Source: Brasilonema sp. CT11 (lineage in GTDB: Bacteria; Cyanobacteriota; Cyanobacteriia; Cyanobacteriales; Nostocaceae). From it: a stretch of 51,226 bases of DNA. The notes beneath the pieces were generated by a model, which was not told the origin of the DNA, did not search any database, and saw only the letters and a program-made list of their open reading frames with translations. The stretch lies in contig NZ_JABXYX010000051.1 in assembly GCF_017982655.1 (NCBI RefSeq), forward strand, positions 1-51,226, given 5' to 3'. The translations under genes and the position numbers were made by a program. Positions 1 to 7,136 of this stretch are shown piece after piece; within the stretch, counting starts at the first letter, position 1, and each line of letters opens with the position of its first letter.

Positions 1-435
1 CGTTGGCGAGCGGCAGAAAGCTTAGGGAAAATTGGTGCTGGCAACTCTGATGCGATCAGGGCTTTAGTCGAGTTAACCCGCAACTCCAAGGATGATTATA
101 CCCGTTGGCAAGCGGCAGAAAGCTTAGAGAAAATTGATCCTGGCAACTCTGATGCGATCAGGGCTTTAGTCGAGTTAACCCGCAACTCCAAGGATGATTA
201 TACCCGTTGGCAAGCGGCAGAAAGCTTAGAGAAAATTGGTGCTGGCAACTCTGATGCGATCAGGGCTTTAGTCGAGTTAACCCGCAACTCCAAGGATGAT
301 TATACCCGTTGGCAAGCGGCAGAAAGCTTAGGGAAAATTGGTGCTGGCAACTCTGATGCGATCAGGGCTTTAGTCGATTTCATCGCCAACTCCAAGGATG
401 ATGATACCCGTTGGCGAGCGGCACAAAGCTTAAAA
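1..435 (+). repeat. Tandem 102-bp coding repeats (34-aa HEAT units)
   Basis: Units start at 1, 103, 205, 307 and 409 (the last is partial), exactly 102 bp apart, so every unit stays in frame. Unit 3 differs from unit 1 at two bases and from unit 2 at two bases. Unit 4 diverges mainly in its second half (VDFIAN replaces VELTRN). The array continues beyond the left edge of the window. Such homogeneity, including silent positions, points to recent duplication or gene conversion. Confidence 0.95.
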
Positions 436-636
436 GATATTTTGACAGTAGATCATCAGATGGCGGAAGTTGTCACCACCTTAAAGTACTACTTATCCCC
501 ATTGAGTATAGTTATCTCAATTGTTAAATTCAAAATTTCGCGATACTCTTATTGCTATGAAGTCCTCTGGCACTGCGCCCAAAATATGCCCTACCCCTGC
601 TTTTATCAAGCTTGGCATCATCGAAGGAATAAATAG
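1..636 (+). CDS. C-terminal part of a HEAT-repeat protein (probable NACHT-HEAT STAND protein), 5' partial
   Basis: Frame 1 is open from the first base to the TAG at 634-636, so only the 3' end of the gene is present. The first ~145 codons encode tandem 34-residue HEAT/PBS-lyase-type helical repeats (RWQAAESL, GNSDAIRALVEL). After a last broken repeat at about 409-441 the protein ends in a ~65-residue non-repeat tail containing LWHCAQNM and FYQAW. As I recall the family, that tail closes many cyanobacterial NACHT-NTPase proteins with HEAT repeats. The missing N-terminus is therefore probably a NACHT STAND NTPase, with the repeats serving as sensor or scaffold; this is inference because no NTPase motif lies in the window. 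The near-identity of the repeats at DNA level suggests recent expansion. Alternative: a stand-alone HEAT-repeat protein. Confidence 0.8.
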   Translation, partial: RWRAAESLGKIGAGNSDAIRALVELTRNSKDDYTRWQAAESLEKIDPGNSDAIRALVELTRNSKDDYTRWQAAESLEKIGAGNSDAIRALVELTRNSKDDYTRWQAAESLGKIGAGNSDAIRALVDFIANSKDDDTRWRAAQSLKDILTVDHQMAEVVTTLKYYLSPLSIVISIVKFKISRYSYCYEVLWHCAQNMPYPCFYQAWHHRRNK

Positions 637-848
637 ATTTCGCAGCAGAAAATGGCTGATCAGACAAAGTACCAAGTAGTCAATGGCATTGCATTGATTT
701 TCTTCAAGCTGGATATCATTGAGTGCGATCGCGTAGCGTGCCCAAAGGGCATTAGCACGGAGTGTCCGCCAAGGACGCGCCTGTTAAATGAGCTAGCCCG
801 CTGCGTTTTGCTAAACTGAGAACACATCTTCGTACTGATTCAGGAGCC
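637..848. other. Intergenic region with dispersed-repeat sequence
   Basis: No credible gene. The stretch at about 721-805 (gcgatcgcgtagcgtgccc through the ccgccaagg motif) resembles GC-rich dispersed repeats common in cyanobacterial intergenic DNA, and it includes a HIP1-like site. The remainder has no recognisable structure. A promoter for the Uma2 gene should lie here but no clear -35/-10 pair was seen. Confidence 0.5.
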
Positions 849-1412
849 ATGAGCGCTACAACTCTCCACTCCCTTACCCTAGAGGAGTTCCTGAAGCTCC
901 CAGAAACCAAGCCAGCCAGTGAATATATTAATGGTGAGATTATTCAAAAGCCAATGCCGAAGGGGAGACACAGCCGCTTGCAAGCTAAACTCTGTGCAGC
1001 AGTCAATCAAGTTGCAGAGGACGAGAGGATTGCTTATGCTTTTCCCGAATTGCGGTGTAGTTTCGGGGAACGCTCAATTGTACCGGATGTGGCTATATTT
1101 CTGTGGAGGCGCATACCATTTCTGATCGATGATGAAGTCCCTGATAACTTTGAACTACCGCCAGATTGGACGATTGAGATTCTTTCGCCAGAACAAAAAC
1201 CCAACAAAGTGATTGGTAACATTCTTTATTGCTTACAACATGGTAGTCGCCTCGGATGGTTTATTGATCCTGATGACTTCAGTATCTTAGTATTTCTCCG
1301 TGAGCAACTGCCTTTACTACTTATGGGAGACGATTTATTGCCTGTGTTACCAGAAATTGAACTGACATTAACTGTCAATCAAGTTTTTGGATGGCTGAAG
1401 ATGGGTGGCTAA
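849..1412 (+). CDS. Uma2-family (DUF820) endonuclease-like protein, copy 1
   Basis: A 187-residue protein of the Uma2/DUF820 family, which has a PD-(D/E)XK restriction-endonuclease fold and is greatly expanded in cyanobacteria. Family landmarks are the N-terminal LTLEEFLKLPE, the EYINGEI segment with the first acidic residue, RCSFGERSIVPDVAIF with the active-site aspartate, and WTIEILSPEQ with the second acidic residue, followed by a lysine. Full length for the family. The ATG at 849 follows GGAG at 842-845. The biological role of Uma2 proteins is not settled; a role in mobile DNA or defence is only suspected. A second 187-residue copy lies at 47648-48211 on the other strand. The next genes downstream are a toxin-antitoxin pair. 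Confidence 0.9.
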   Translation: MSATTLHSLTLEEFLKLPETKPASEYINGEIIQKPMPKGRHSRLQAKLCAAVNQVAEDERIAYAFPELRCSFGERSIVPDVAIFLWRRIPFLIDDEVPDNFELPPDWTIEILSPEQKPNKVIGNILYCLQHGSRLGWFIDPDDFSILVFLREQLPLLLMGDDLLPVLPEIELTLTVNQVFGWLKMGG

Positions 1413-1505
1413 TGATTTGGAAGACTGTCTTCGCTTGGAAAAACAAACCCGTTCTAAAGTCCAATTTTGATTTCTGTTGATAAGTTTGGAGCAAAACTTT
1501 TGAAG

Positions 1506-1799
1506 ATGAAAACATTGGAGGAAATTAAGCAAATTCTCAGACAGAGTAAACCGCTGTTGCAGGAGCAGTATCAGATCACGCAGCTAGGCATCTTTGGTTC
1601 TTACGCTCGTGGTGAACAGACACAGGAGAGTGATGTTGATGTACTCATTGACTATGATCGAGCGCCTACCTTATTTAAGCTGGTAGAGCTACGTGACTAT
1701 CTTAGTAGTGCGATCGGTATGAAGGTTGATATAGTGACACAAAACGGTTTAAAGCCAAGAATCCGGGAGCGAGTATTATCGGAAGTCGTTTATATATGA
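1506..1799 (+). CDS. mntA: MntA-type nucleotidyltransferase antitoxin
   Basis: A 97-residue minimal nucleotidyltransferase (MNT) with the signature GSYARGEQ followed by SDVDVLIDY, which gives the G-S and D-x-D metal-binding motifs of the pol-beta superfamily. In characterised pairs MntA neutralises the HepT RNase by transferring AMP groups to a tyrosine next to its active site. The start is placed at ATG 1506 because the residues from 1467 (a TTG start) do not belong to the family. The gene overlaps the HepT-like gene by four bases (ATGA at 1796-1799), so the two are almost certainly translationally coupled. Such pairs are often regulated as one unit and sit in accessory DNA. Confidence 0.9.
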   Translation: MKTLEEIKQILRQSKPLLQEQYQITQLGIFGSYARGEQTQESDVDVLIDYDRAPTLFKLVELRDYLSSAIGMKVDIVTQNGLKPRIRERVLSEVVYI

Positions 1800-2146
1800 C
1801 TAAACGACAACTTTCAGAATTTCTCCAAGACATATTGGATGCTATTGCGGACATCGAAGCGTTTACAGACGGGATTGATTTTGAGACATTTCGAGTTAAC
1901 CGTGAGAAAATTTTAGCTGTTGTGAAGTCAATCGAAATCTTAGGAGAGGCAGTCAAGCGAATTCCCGATGAGATCCGCAGCCAGCACCCTCAAATTCCTT
2001 GGAAAGCGGTGGCTGGTATGCGAGATGTGTTAGTGCATGAATATTGGGGAATTGATGTAAATGTTGTCTGGGCAACGGTTCATGAAGGATTGCCACCTTT
2101 AAAAGCAGTGATTGTTGAAATCACCAGAAACTTGCAGAATACTTAG
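1796..2146 (+). CDS. hepT: HepT-like HEPN toxin (DUF86)
   Basis: A 116-residue all-helical HEPN protein of the DUF86/HepT family. The catalytic R-x4-H motif is present as RDVLVHEY (R76, H81). Y83 occupies the position of the tyrosine that MntA AMPylates in studied pairs. The protein is therefore predicted to be an intact RNase toxin restrained by the coupled upstream MNT gene. The start codon lies inside the mntA stop (ATGA). The gene ends against a convergent small gene, with stop codons overlapping by three bases (2143-2146). No frameshift or missing key residue was seen, in contrast to the toxin-antitoxin pair at the right end of the window. Confidence 0.92.
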   Translation: MTKRQLSEFLQDILDAIADIEAFTDGIDFETFRVNREKILAVVKSIEILGEAVKRIPDEIRSQHPQIPWKAVAGMRDVLVHEYWGIDVNVVWATVHEGLPPLKAVIVEITRNLQNT

Positions 2147-2427
2147 AATGCTGAGGTTTTCCGTATACGTTCCATCGCGCCACCAAAGCTTACAGCAACG
2201 TCATAACTAATCCGTATAGTAAACAATCTCGCGTTTGGTTTTTGGTGTTTTAACTTTAACGCTGTCTCTACGCCAGTTGGATCGATTCCATATTCACCAG
2301 TTTCTGTATCAATCACAATCATCTTGCCAATATTATCGCCATGCTCAACATGTTGACGAATATCGTTTTCGTAAAACTGTTTGGCTCTTAGAGCAACTTC
2401 TTCCATACTCCAGAAAATAGATTGCAT
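2143..2427 (-). CDS. Small conserved protein of unknown function
   Basis: The predicted protein has 94 residues: a helical N-terminus (EEVALRAKQFYENDIRQHVE), then KMIVIDTETGEYGID, then RLFTIRISYDVAVSFGG. This layout resembles a widespread small family with the pattern of an IVIDIETG-like strand followed by an R-I-G-Y-like strand. As I recall, it often sits next to a retropepsin-like (clan AA) aspartic protease gene, but no such gene is visible here. The start at 2427 is chosen because residues upstream of MQSIFW look like non-coding sequence; an ATG at 2460 is an alternative. No catalytic motif is visible. Function unknown; an antitoxin-like or partner role is speculation. Confidence 0.65.
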   Translation of the reverse strand: MQSIFWSMEEVALRAKQFYENDIRQHVEHGDNIGKMIVIDTETGEYGIDPTGVETALKLKHQKPNARLFTIRISYDVAVSFGGAMERIRKTSAF

Positions 2428-2609
2428 AACAGTTACACCTACTTTTTGTCCTTTAATCATTATTGCAAAGCAAGTATAGCTTACTTGCGGCAGAGCCGCT
2501 GAAACTGCATTTCCAGGTGGAACCTGGAAACGAGATTTTATATCATGTCCGCTTGAATAGGAGATTGCTTCGTTCACTCGCAATGACATATCGTAAGTTG
2601 GATATTTTT

Positions 2610-3287
2610 TCACACCAACCCAGAACGCAATGCGACAACTGCAGCTTGCACGCGATCGTCTACAGATAACTTATTCATAATCCCCCGCACGTGAGTTTTG
2701 ACAGTATTGGGACTCAAATAAAGCTTTTGTGCAATTTCTGGATTACTTAAGCCTTCTACCATCAGTTTCAAAACTTCTAACTCACGCCCAGATAAATTTG
2801 CGGCGTTTCCACTGGGGGAAGGAGGTTTGAGATTATCAATCACTCGTCTGGCAACTTGAGGATCGAGGTAGGTTGCACCTTCAACTGCGGCGGCGATCGC
2901 ACTCAACAGTCGCTCTACACTCGCCCCTTTGATACAATATGCATCTGCACCGCTAGACAACGCGGCAATAATTTCCGTATCTGTTTGATGCGATGTCAAC
3001 ATCACAACGTGAGTTTCTGGTAATGCTGCTTTAATTTGCTGTGTTGCAGCAATTCCATCCAACCGGGGTAAACCAATATCCATCACCACCAAATCCGGTT
3101 TTAATTTCAGTGCTGCTTGCACACCCAAGTAGCCATCTTCTGCTTGTCCGACAATTTCCAACTGGGGATGAGCCATTAATGACTGTTCCAATCCCAGTTG
3201 CATCATCGGATCATCTTCTACAATCAAAATTCGCAGCACAGAAATATTAGCTGGTAGATTTAAGCGCAAGGTATTATCCTGAAACAT
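2610..3287 (-). CDS. LuxR/NarL-type two-component response regulator
   Basis: A 225-residue regulator. Residues ~18-140 form a receiver domain with the acidic pair D25/D26, phospho-acceptor D70 in VVMDIGLP, the conserved threonine T98 and lysine K120. Residues ~160-225 form a LuxR-type helix-turn-helix (LSGRELEVLKLM, NPEIAQKL, NTVKTHV). It should bind DNA after phosphorylation by an unidentified histidine kinase; none lies in the window. The ATG at 3287 is chosen because it sits only four bases after the era stop codon, which indicates one transcript and likely coupling. A longer reading into era would have no receiver homology. Target genes cannot be inferred. Confidence 0.9.
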   Translation of the reverse strand: MFQDNTLRLNLPANISVLRILIVEDDPMMQLGLEQSLMAHPQLEIVGQAEDGYLGVQAALKLKPDLVVMDIGLPRLDGIAATQQIKAALPETHVVMLTSHQTDTEIIAALSSGADAYCIKGASVERLLSAIAAAVEGATYLDPQVARRVIDNLKPPSPSGNAANLSGRELEVLKLMVEGLSNPEIAQKLYLSPNTVKTHVRGIMNKLSVDDRVQAAVVALRSGLV

Positions 3288-3291
3288 TATT

Positions 3292-4266
3292 CTATTCTTC
3301 CACGCGATACCCCAACTCTGCCAAACGTGTCCGAGACTGACGCCATTTTGGTTGCACTTTGACGAACAATTCCAGGTATACTTTTCCTGCAATCAACTTT
3401 TGCATTTGTTCGCGCGCTGCACTACCAACAGCTTTTAACATTGCCCCACCTTTACCGATGAGAATTCCTTTTTGGGAATCGCGCTCAACGTGTATAGTCG
3501 CAAGTACACGGGTAATAGCTGGTGTTTCTTCCACCAAGTCAATGGCGATCGCAACTGAATGGGGTACTTCTTCACGAGTTAACAGCAAAATCTGTTCTCG
3601 AATCAATTCGCCCATAATAAAGCGTTCTGGCTGATCTGTTACTAAGTCTGGTGGATAATATAATGGTCCTAGTTCTAACTGTTCAATTAATGATTGTTGC
3701 AGTTCAGGTAATCCGACACCAGTTTTGGCAGAAAATTTTCTTGTTTGCCACCGATGTTCCCTTGCCAATTCGGTGTAACTATTGTCTATTGTCTGGAAAT
3801 TTGAAGGCTGTTCGTCAATTTTGTTTAAGCCTAAAATCACTGGTGTTGTGCTGTGAGCGAGTAAATCAGCAACATAGCGATCGCCCGTCCCACAATTCGT
3901 CGATCCATCCACCACAAACAACACCATATCTACCGATTCAATGGCTAGTTTGGCATTTTTCACCAACACTTCCCCCAATTGATGATGGGGTTTATGAATT
4001 CCTGGGGTATCCACAAAAATCATCTGCGCTTCTGGAGTGGTGAGAATACCTCGTAACCGATTGCGTGTTGTTTGCGCTACTGGTGATGTTATAGCAATTT
4101 TTTGTCCTACTAATCGATTCATTAACGTAGATTTACCGACATTCGGACGACCAATAATGCCGACAAAGCCTGATTTATATTCAGGAGGAGCCTGCGGAAT
4201 TACCACTTCTCCTGAAAGAGAGAAGATATCATTTTGACTACTATTTCCCCCTGGCTCTACGATCAT
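3292..4266 (-). CDS. era: GTPase Era
   Basis: A 324-residue protein. Era is an essential GTPase that binds the 3' end of 16S rRNA and assists 30S subunit assembly. Visible motifs are the P-loop GRPNVGKST (39-47), the switch region AQTTRNR (~64-70), DTPGIH (86-91) and NKID (148-151). The C-terminal KH domain has GKGGAMLKAVG-like sequence and ends with ELGYRVEE. About 30 extra N-terminal residues precede the GTPase domain, as often seen in cyanobacteria. The response-regulator gene follows after four bases, so it is the first gene of a two-gene unit. The upstream 274 bp is the likely promoter region. Confidence 0.97.
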   Translation of the reverse strand: MIVEPGGNSSQNDIFSLSGEVVIPQAPPEYKSGFVGIIGRPNVGKSTLMNRLVGQKIAITSPVAQTTRNRLRGILTTPEAQMIFVDTPGIHKPHHQLGEVLVKNAKLAIESVDMVLFVVDGSTNCGTGDRYVADLLAHSTTPVILGLNKIDEQPSNFQTIDNSYTELAREHRWQTRKFSAKTGVGLPELQQSLIEQLELGPLYYPPDLVTDQPERFIMGELIREQILLLTREEVPHSVAIAIDLVEETPAITRVLATIHVERDSQKGILIGKGGAMLKAVGSAAREQMQKLIAGKVYLELFVKVQPKWRQSRTRLAELGYRVEE

Positions 4267-4540
4267 ATTTTAGAATTCGGATGACGTTACTTTTTGTACC
4301 AACACAAATAAAATAGAAAGCTACCCTGAAATTTCTACTATAGCTGATTTCGCTTACGTATAATCTGCTATAGACGTTACATTTAAACATCTATACATGC
4401 CGTTGCATATCTGATTGAGACGAAAACCGCTATAATTAGTTAATCTTATTTTAATTTACTTGTCTATCACCGCCCACTATTTTAATTAGCCTTTTCAAAT
4501 AGAGTTGCTCATTCTAAATACAAACTGAAGTCACAAGACA
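4267..4540. other. AT-rich intergenic region between two leftward genes
   Basis: About 270 bases separate the era start (4266) from the stop of the aspartoacylase-like gene (4541). No open frame of substance, no repeat family and no convincing terminator hairpin were seen. It probably carries the era promoter on the minus strand, but no unambiguous -35/-10 pair was found. Confidence 0.5.
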
Positions 4541-5680
4541 CTATTCAATAATTCCAAGCACAAACTCGCCTTCGTTTACTGCCTGATTGCTTGAGATATC
4601 GAAAACGAATCCATGTTGTTCTGCACGAACATCAATCACAGTTGGCAATGTACCGTCTTTATGAAAACTCAAAATTTGATAAATTCGTTCTCCAGCTTTT
4701 ACAGAACTTCCCAATTCAACTCTTGACTGAATCATTCCACCTGTTGGGGCATAATATCTTTTCATTTTAGTTCTTGGGTTCAAACTCATGTTATGAGATT
4801 CGCTTTCCTTGAGAGGAAACCCAGAGATTTGTAAAATCCCTTTATATGCTAAATAGTTTTTCACACCTCGAACACCTTTTTCGACTGAATCTGGGTTCAT
4901 TTCCATTCCCGTACCAAGTTCGAGTGTCCAAGCTTCTATATCAAACCTAATTTCTCTACCAAGTTGTTTGAAATGCTCTTCCAAAACTAACCAAGGTTGG
5001 ATAAACGTTTTGTCAAAAGCATCTTCCTCACATTTGTCAAATTCAATAAATTGAATTCCAAATGGAAGTAAGAAATATTTTGCACTTTCTTCTCTGTGAC
5101 GAAAGAGATAAAGGTAGTTTAATGCTTGATTGGTGTGACTGTGTAAGTCAATCAAATAATCTGCATCTAAACTCAGAGATTGCAGTCTGTAGCTAAAGCG
5201 TTCTGTGTAAGGAGTTCCACTGGGGGAGTTAATTTTTTCTAAGACTTTGGCAAAACTTTGGTGAATTTGAGTCAGGTAGTTTTTTCTCACCACCTCTGGT
5301 TCAAAATTGATTTGAGATTTAGCAAATGCCAATAAATCATCAGCATGTTTTTCGTAGTCCCAAAATATGCGGTTCCAATCTTTTCCTTCGTAACTACAGA
5401 ATCGTCCAGAAGAAAAAATGTGCGATCGCTGATTGGTTGACATTGGGTTACAAACAGGAACTAACCAAATTTCGCCAAATAAGTCTGTATCATTTATCCT
5501 CTGCAAAAATTCAATAAGTTGATAAATAACACCATTACCAGCAATTTCCGCACCATGTAAATTAGATTGAATGTAAACTTTTTTGCCCGGTTGAGCGCCA
5601 ATGAATTTGTAGACTTGCAGGGATAAGACATCACCTGAAGCCATGTGACGCAGAGGAATGGTAGAAACAACCGGCAGCAT
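4541..5680 (-). CDS. Succinylglutamate desuccinylase/aspartoacylase-family zinc hydrolase
   Basis: A 379-residue protein of the AstE/AspA family of M14-like zinc carboxypeptidase-fold enzymes, which cleave amide bonds of N-acylated amino acids and similar small molecules. The zinc ligands are visible as SNLHGAEIAGN (H42, E45) and, further on, DLHSHT (H180 or H182). The LVPVCNPM and NQRSH segments fit the substrate-carboxylate region. The C-terminal ~80 residues (GGMIQSRVELGSSVKAGE, ~280 on) look like the beta-barrel/lipoyl-like end domain of this family. ATG 5680 is preferred over a TTG four codons upstream. The gene stands alone, with dispersed repeats upstream. The true substrate cannot be told from sequence. 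Confidence 0.88.
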   Translation of the reverse strand: MLPVVSTIPLRHMASGDVLSLQVYKFIGAQPGKKVYIQSNLHGAEIAGNGVIYQLIEFLQRINDTDLFGEIWLVPVCNPMSTNQRSHIFSSGRFCSYEGKDWNRIFWDYEKHADDLLAFAKSQINFEPEVVRKNYLTQIHQSFAKVLEKINSPSGTPYTERFSYRLQSLSLDADYLIDLHSHTNQALNYLYLFRHREESAKYFLLPFGIQFIEFDKCEEDAFDKTFIQPWLVLEEHFKQLGREIRFDIEAWTLELGTGMEMNPDSVEKGVRGVKNYLAYKGILQISGFPLKESESHNMSLNPRTKMKRYYAPTGGMIQSRVELGSSVKAGERIYQILSFHKDGTLPTVIDVRAEQHGFVFDISSNQAVNEGEFVLGIIE

Positions 5681-6003
5681 AAGTAATTCCAAATAAAAAT
5701 GATATTAATCTTTATGCTATGGGACAAACAGGATGCTTACCTATAAAAACGTTAAATCCGTCATCAGTTATCAGTAAGCAGGCGAAGAAAACTGATAACC
5801 CTATGGCTAACGCCACGCCTTACGGCTATCGGGGAGAACCTCCGGTTCCGCTGCGCGCTCCGCAGTCGCCTCTGTCGGGAGAACGCCACATGCGACAGAT
5901 TGCGGGAAGCCGCCCTCCGGACGTCTAAGCCTGTGAAACCCGTCCAACCCAGTGGCTCCCCTCCAGCAGCGCTGGCTTACTGGTAACTGAGAACTGCTAA
6001 CTG
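5681..6003. other. Intergenic region with a GC-rich dispersed repeat
   Basis: No gene. The left third is AT-rich. The right two thirds (about 5801-5960) is a GC-rich dispersed element whose first 70 bases recur in inverted orientation at 6901-6970. A short open frame runs through the element but has no protein-like features. Runs such as actgataac/aactgagaact near both edges are typical cyanobacterial short repeats. Confidence 0.7.
5801..5870 (+). repeat. 70-bp dispersed repeat, copy A of an inverted pair
   Basis: Begins ctatggctaacgccacgcc and ends at cgcagtcgcc. The reverse complement of 6901-6970 matches it over all 70 bases with a single mismatch (gagaacctcc versus gagaatctcc). The sequences diverge immediately beyond this core on the 3' side. 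The pair flanks the histidine-phosphatase gene. Confidence 0.95.
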
Positions 6004-6642
6004 TTAAGTTCCTGGTAAATTACGTAACCGCTCGTCCAGATGAATACGGTCAGCTAATGCCTTAAGTAAAGGACCATGTGAGCTAAATTCTACAATACTT
6101 ACCGAACCGACAGGGCATCCCAAACGATAACGAAAGCGCCCGACATCAATTCCCAATAAACTGCACAGCATAATTCTAATGGTTGCTTTGTGGGAAACAA
6201 TTAAGACATTGCCACTGCTGTAACGATGCTTGATTTCTTCAATAACTTGGGTAGCACGAGATGCTATGGCGATCGCCATTTCCCCTCCACTAGGTGCATA
6301 CCAAGCCGGATCTGCTAGCCAGCGGATATGATCATCATGAAACTCTAGATTCACCGTCTCTGGTGTTTTGCCTTCCCATTTGCCATAGTTAATTTCCTTT
6401 AAGCCATCCCGCAATTCTGGTTGCATATCGATTGCGTCACATAAAGGTTTTGCGGTGGCTATGGTTCGTCCCATTGGACTACAAAAAATTGCCGTCCAAG
6501 GTGTAGAACTGTATGCAGTCGCAAAAGCTTTTGCCATCTCCAAGCCATCTGTGGTAAGTTCTGGATCTAGCGAACCACAGAAAAAATTACTGCGGCTGTA
6601 TTCTGTCTGTCCGTGACGGAGGAAATAAACAGTTAGACTCAT
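6004..6642 (-). CDS. Histidine phosphatase (phosphoglycerate-mutase-like) family protein
   Basis: A 212-residue protein of the histidine-phosphatase superfamily. The phospho-accepting histidine lies in FLRHGQTEYS (H10). The second active-site histidine is in LIVSHKATIR (H151). R59 in SPMGRT and E83 in EINYGKWEG complete the pocket. The EINYGKWEG motif and overall length fit broad-specificity phosphatases related to cobC/GpmB; which phosphoester is used cannot be said. The ATG at 6642 is chosen because the family motif starts at once (SLTVYFLRHG). The gene is isolated between two inverted copies of a 70-bp repeat and so lies on a potentially invertible ~1.0-kb segment. Confidence 0.9.
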   Translation of the reverse strand: MSLTVYFLRHGQTEYSRSNFFCGSLDPELTTDGLEMAKAFATAYSSTPWTAIFCSPMGRTIATAKPLCDAIDMQPELRDGLKEINYGKWEGKTPETVNLEFHDDHIRWLADPAWYAPSGGEMAIAIASRATQVIEEIKHRYSSGNVLIVSHKATIRIMLCSLLGIDVGRFRYRLGCPVGSVSIVEFSSHGPLLKALADRIHLDERLRNLPGT

Positions 6643-7136
6643 AATTCCAATACCAAATTCCAATACCAATTGGGATTTTAGATTGCTCACTAGTCATTAG
6701 TCACTAGTTACCAGTCATTAGTCAATCCCCTAAAGACAGCGTGTAGGGGATTAGGGGTGTAGAAATGTAGGGGAAAATTTTTGATAGACGATTTATTGTT
6801 TTTCCTTCCCTCCTTTACACCCTCACAACGCGCTTGTGCCTCAAGTCGGGGAACCCGCCCACGGTGAGACAGCGCTCTTTGGAGGGTCTCCCGCTCTCAC
6901 GGCGACTGCGGAGCGCGCAGCGGAACCGGAGATTCTCCCCGATAGCCGTAAGGCGTGGCGTTAGCCATAGGGCACTGGCTCCCCTTACACCCCTACACCT
7001 CGACACCAGTTCGTACTGATATCCCTACAAATATATTCTCTGTTTCAAGTCTCTGTGATTGTTATCTATATTAGAGGCTATGGCTAAGATAACGAAGTGC
7101 CGATAACATATTCTATTTGTGCTTGGGACAGGAATT
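6643..7136. other. Intergenic region with short tandem repeats and a dispersed repeat
   Basis: No gene. Three kinds of repeat are visible. A degenerate tagtca(t/c) heptamer array lies at about 6688-6725. Gtaggggattaggggtg-like G-runs lie at about 6740-6775. A GC-rich dispersed element covers about 6838-6985 and contains the inverted 70-bp core. The last ~130 bases before the carotenoid oxygenase are AT-rich and should hold its promoter. Confidence 0.65.
6901..6970 (-). repeat. 70-bp dispersed repeat, copy B of an inverted pair
   Basis: The reverse complement matches 5801-5870 with one mismatch in 70 bases. The adjoining part (about 6838-6900, with caagtcggggaacccgcccac) resembles another dispersed element near 42050-42075, so the units are mosaics of shared modules. 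Confidence 0.95.

Noticed and set aside
1-435. CRISPR-like array
   Set aside because: The period is 102 bp with no unique spacers, and the whole unit is coding in frame 1 (HEAT repeats).
3041-3250. Rightward open frame inside the response-regulator gene
   Set aside because: Antisense shadow of the receiver domain.
5719-5928. 69-codon open frame
   Set aside because: It consists mostly of the dispersed GC-rich repeat whose copy recurs at 6901-6970.
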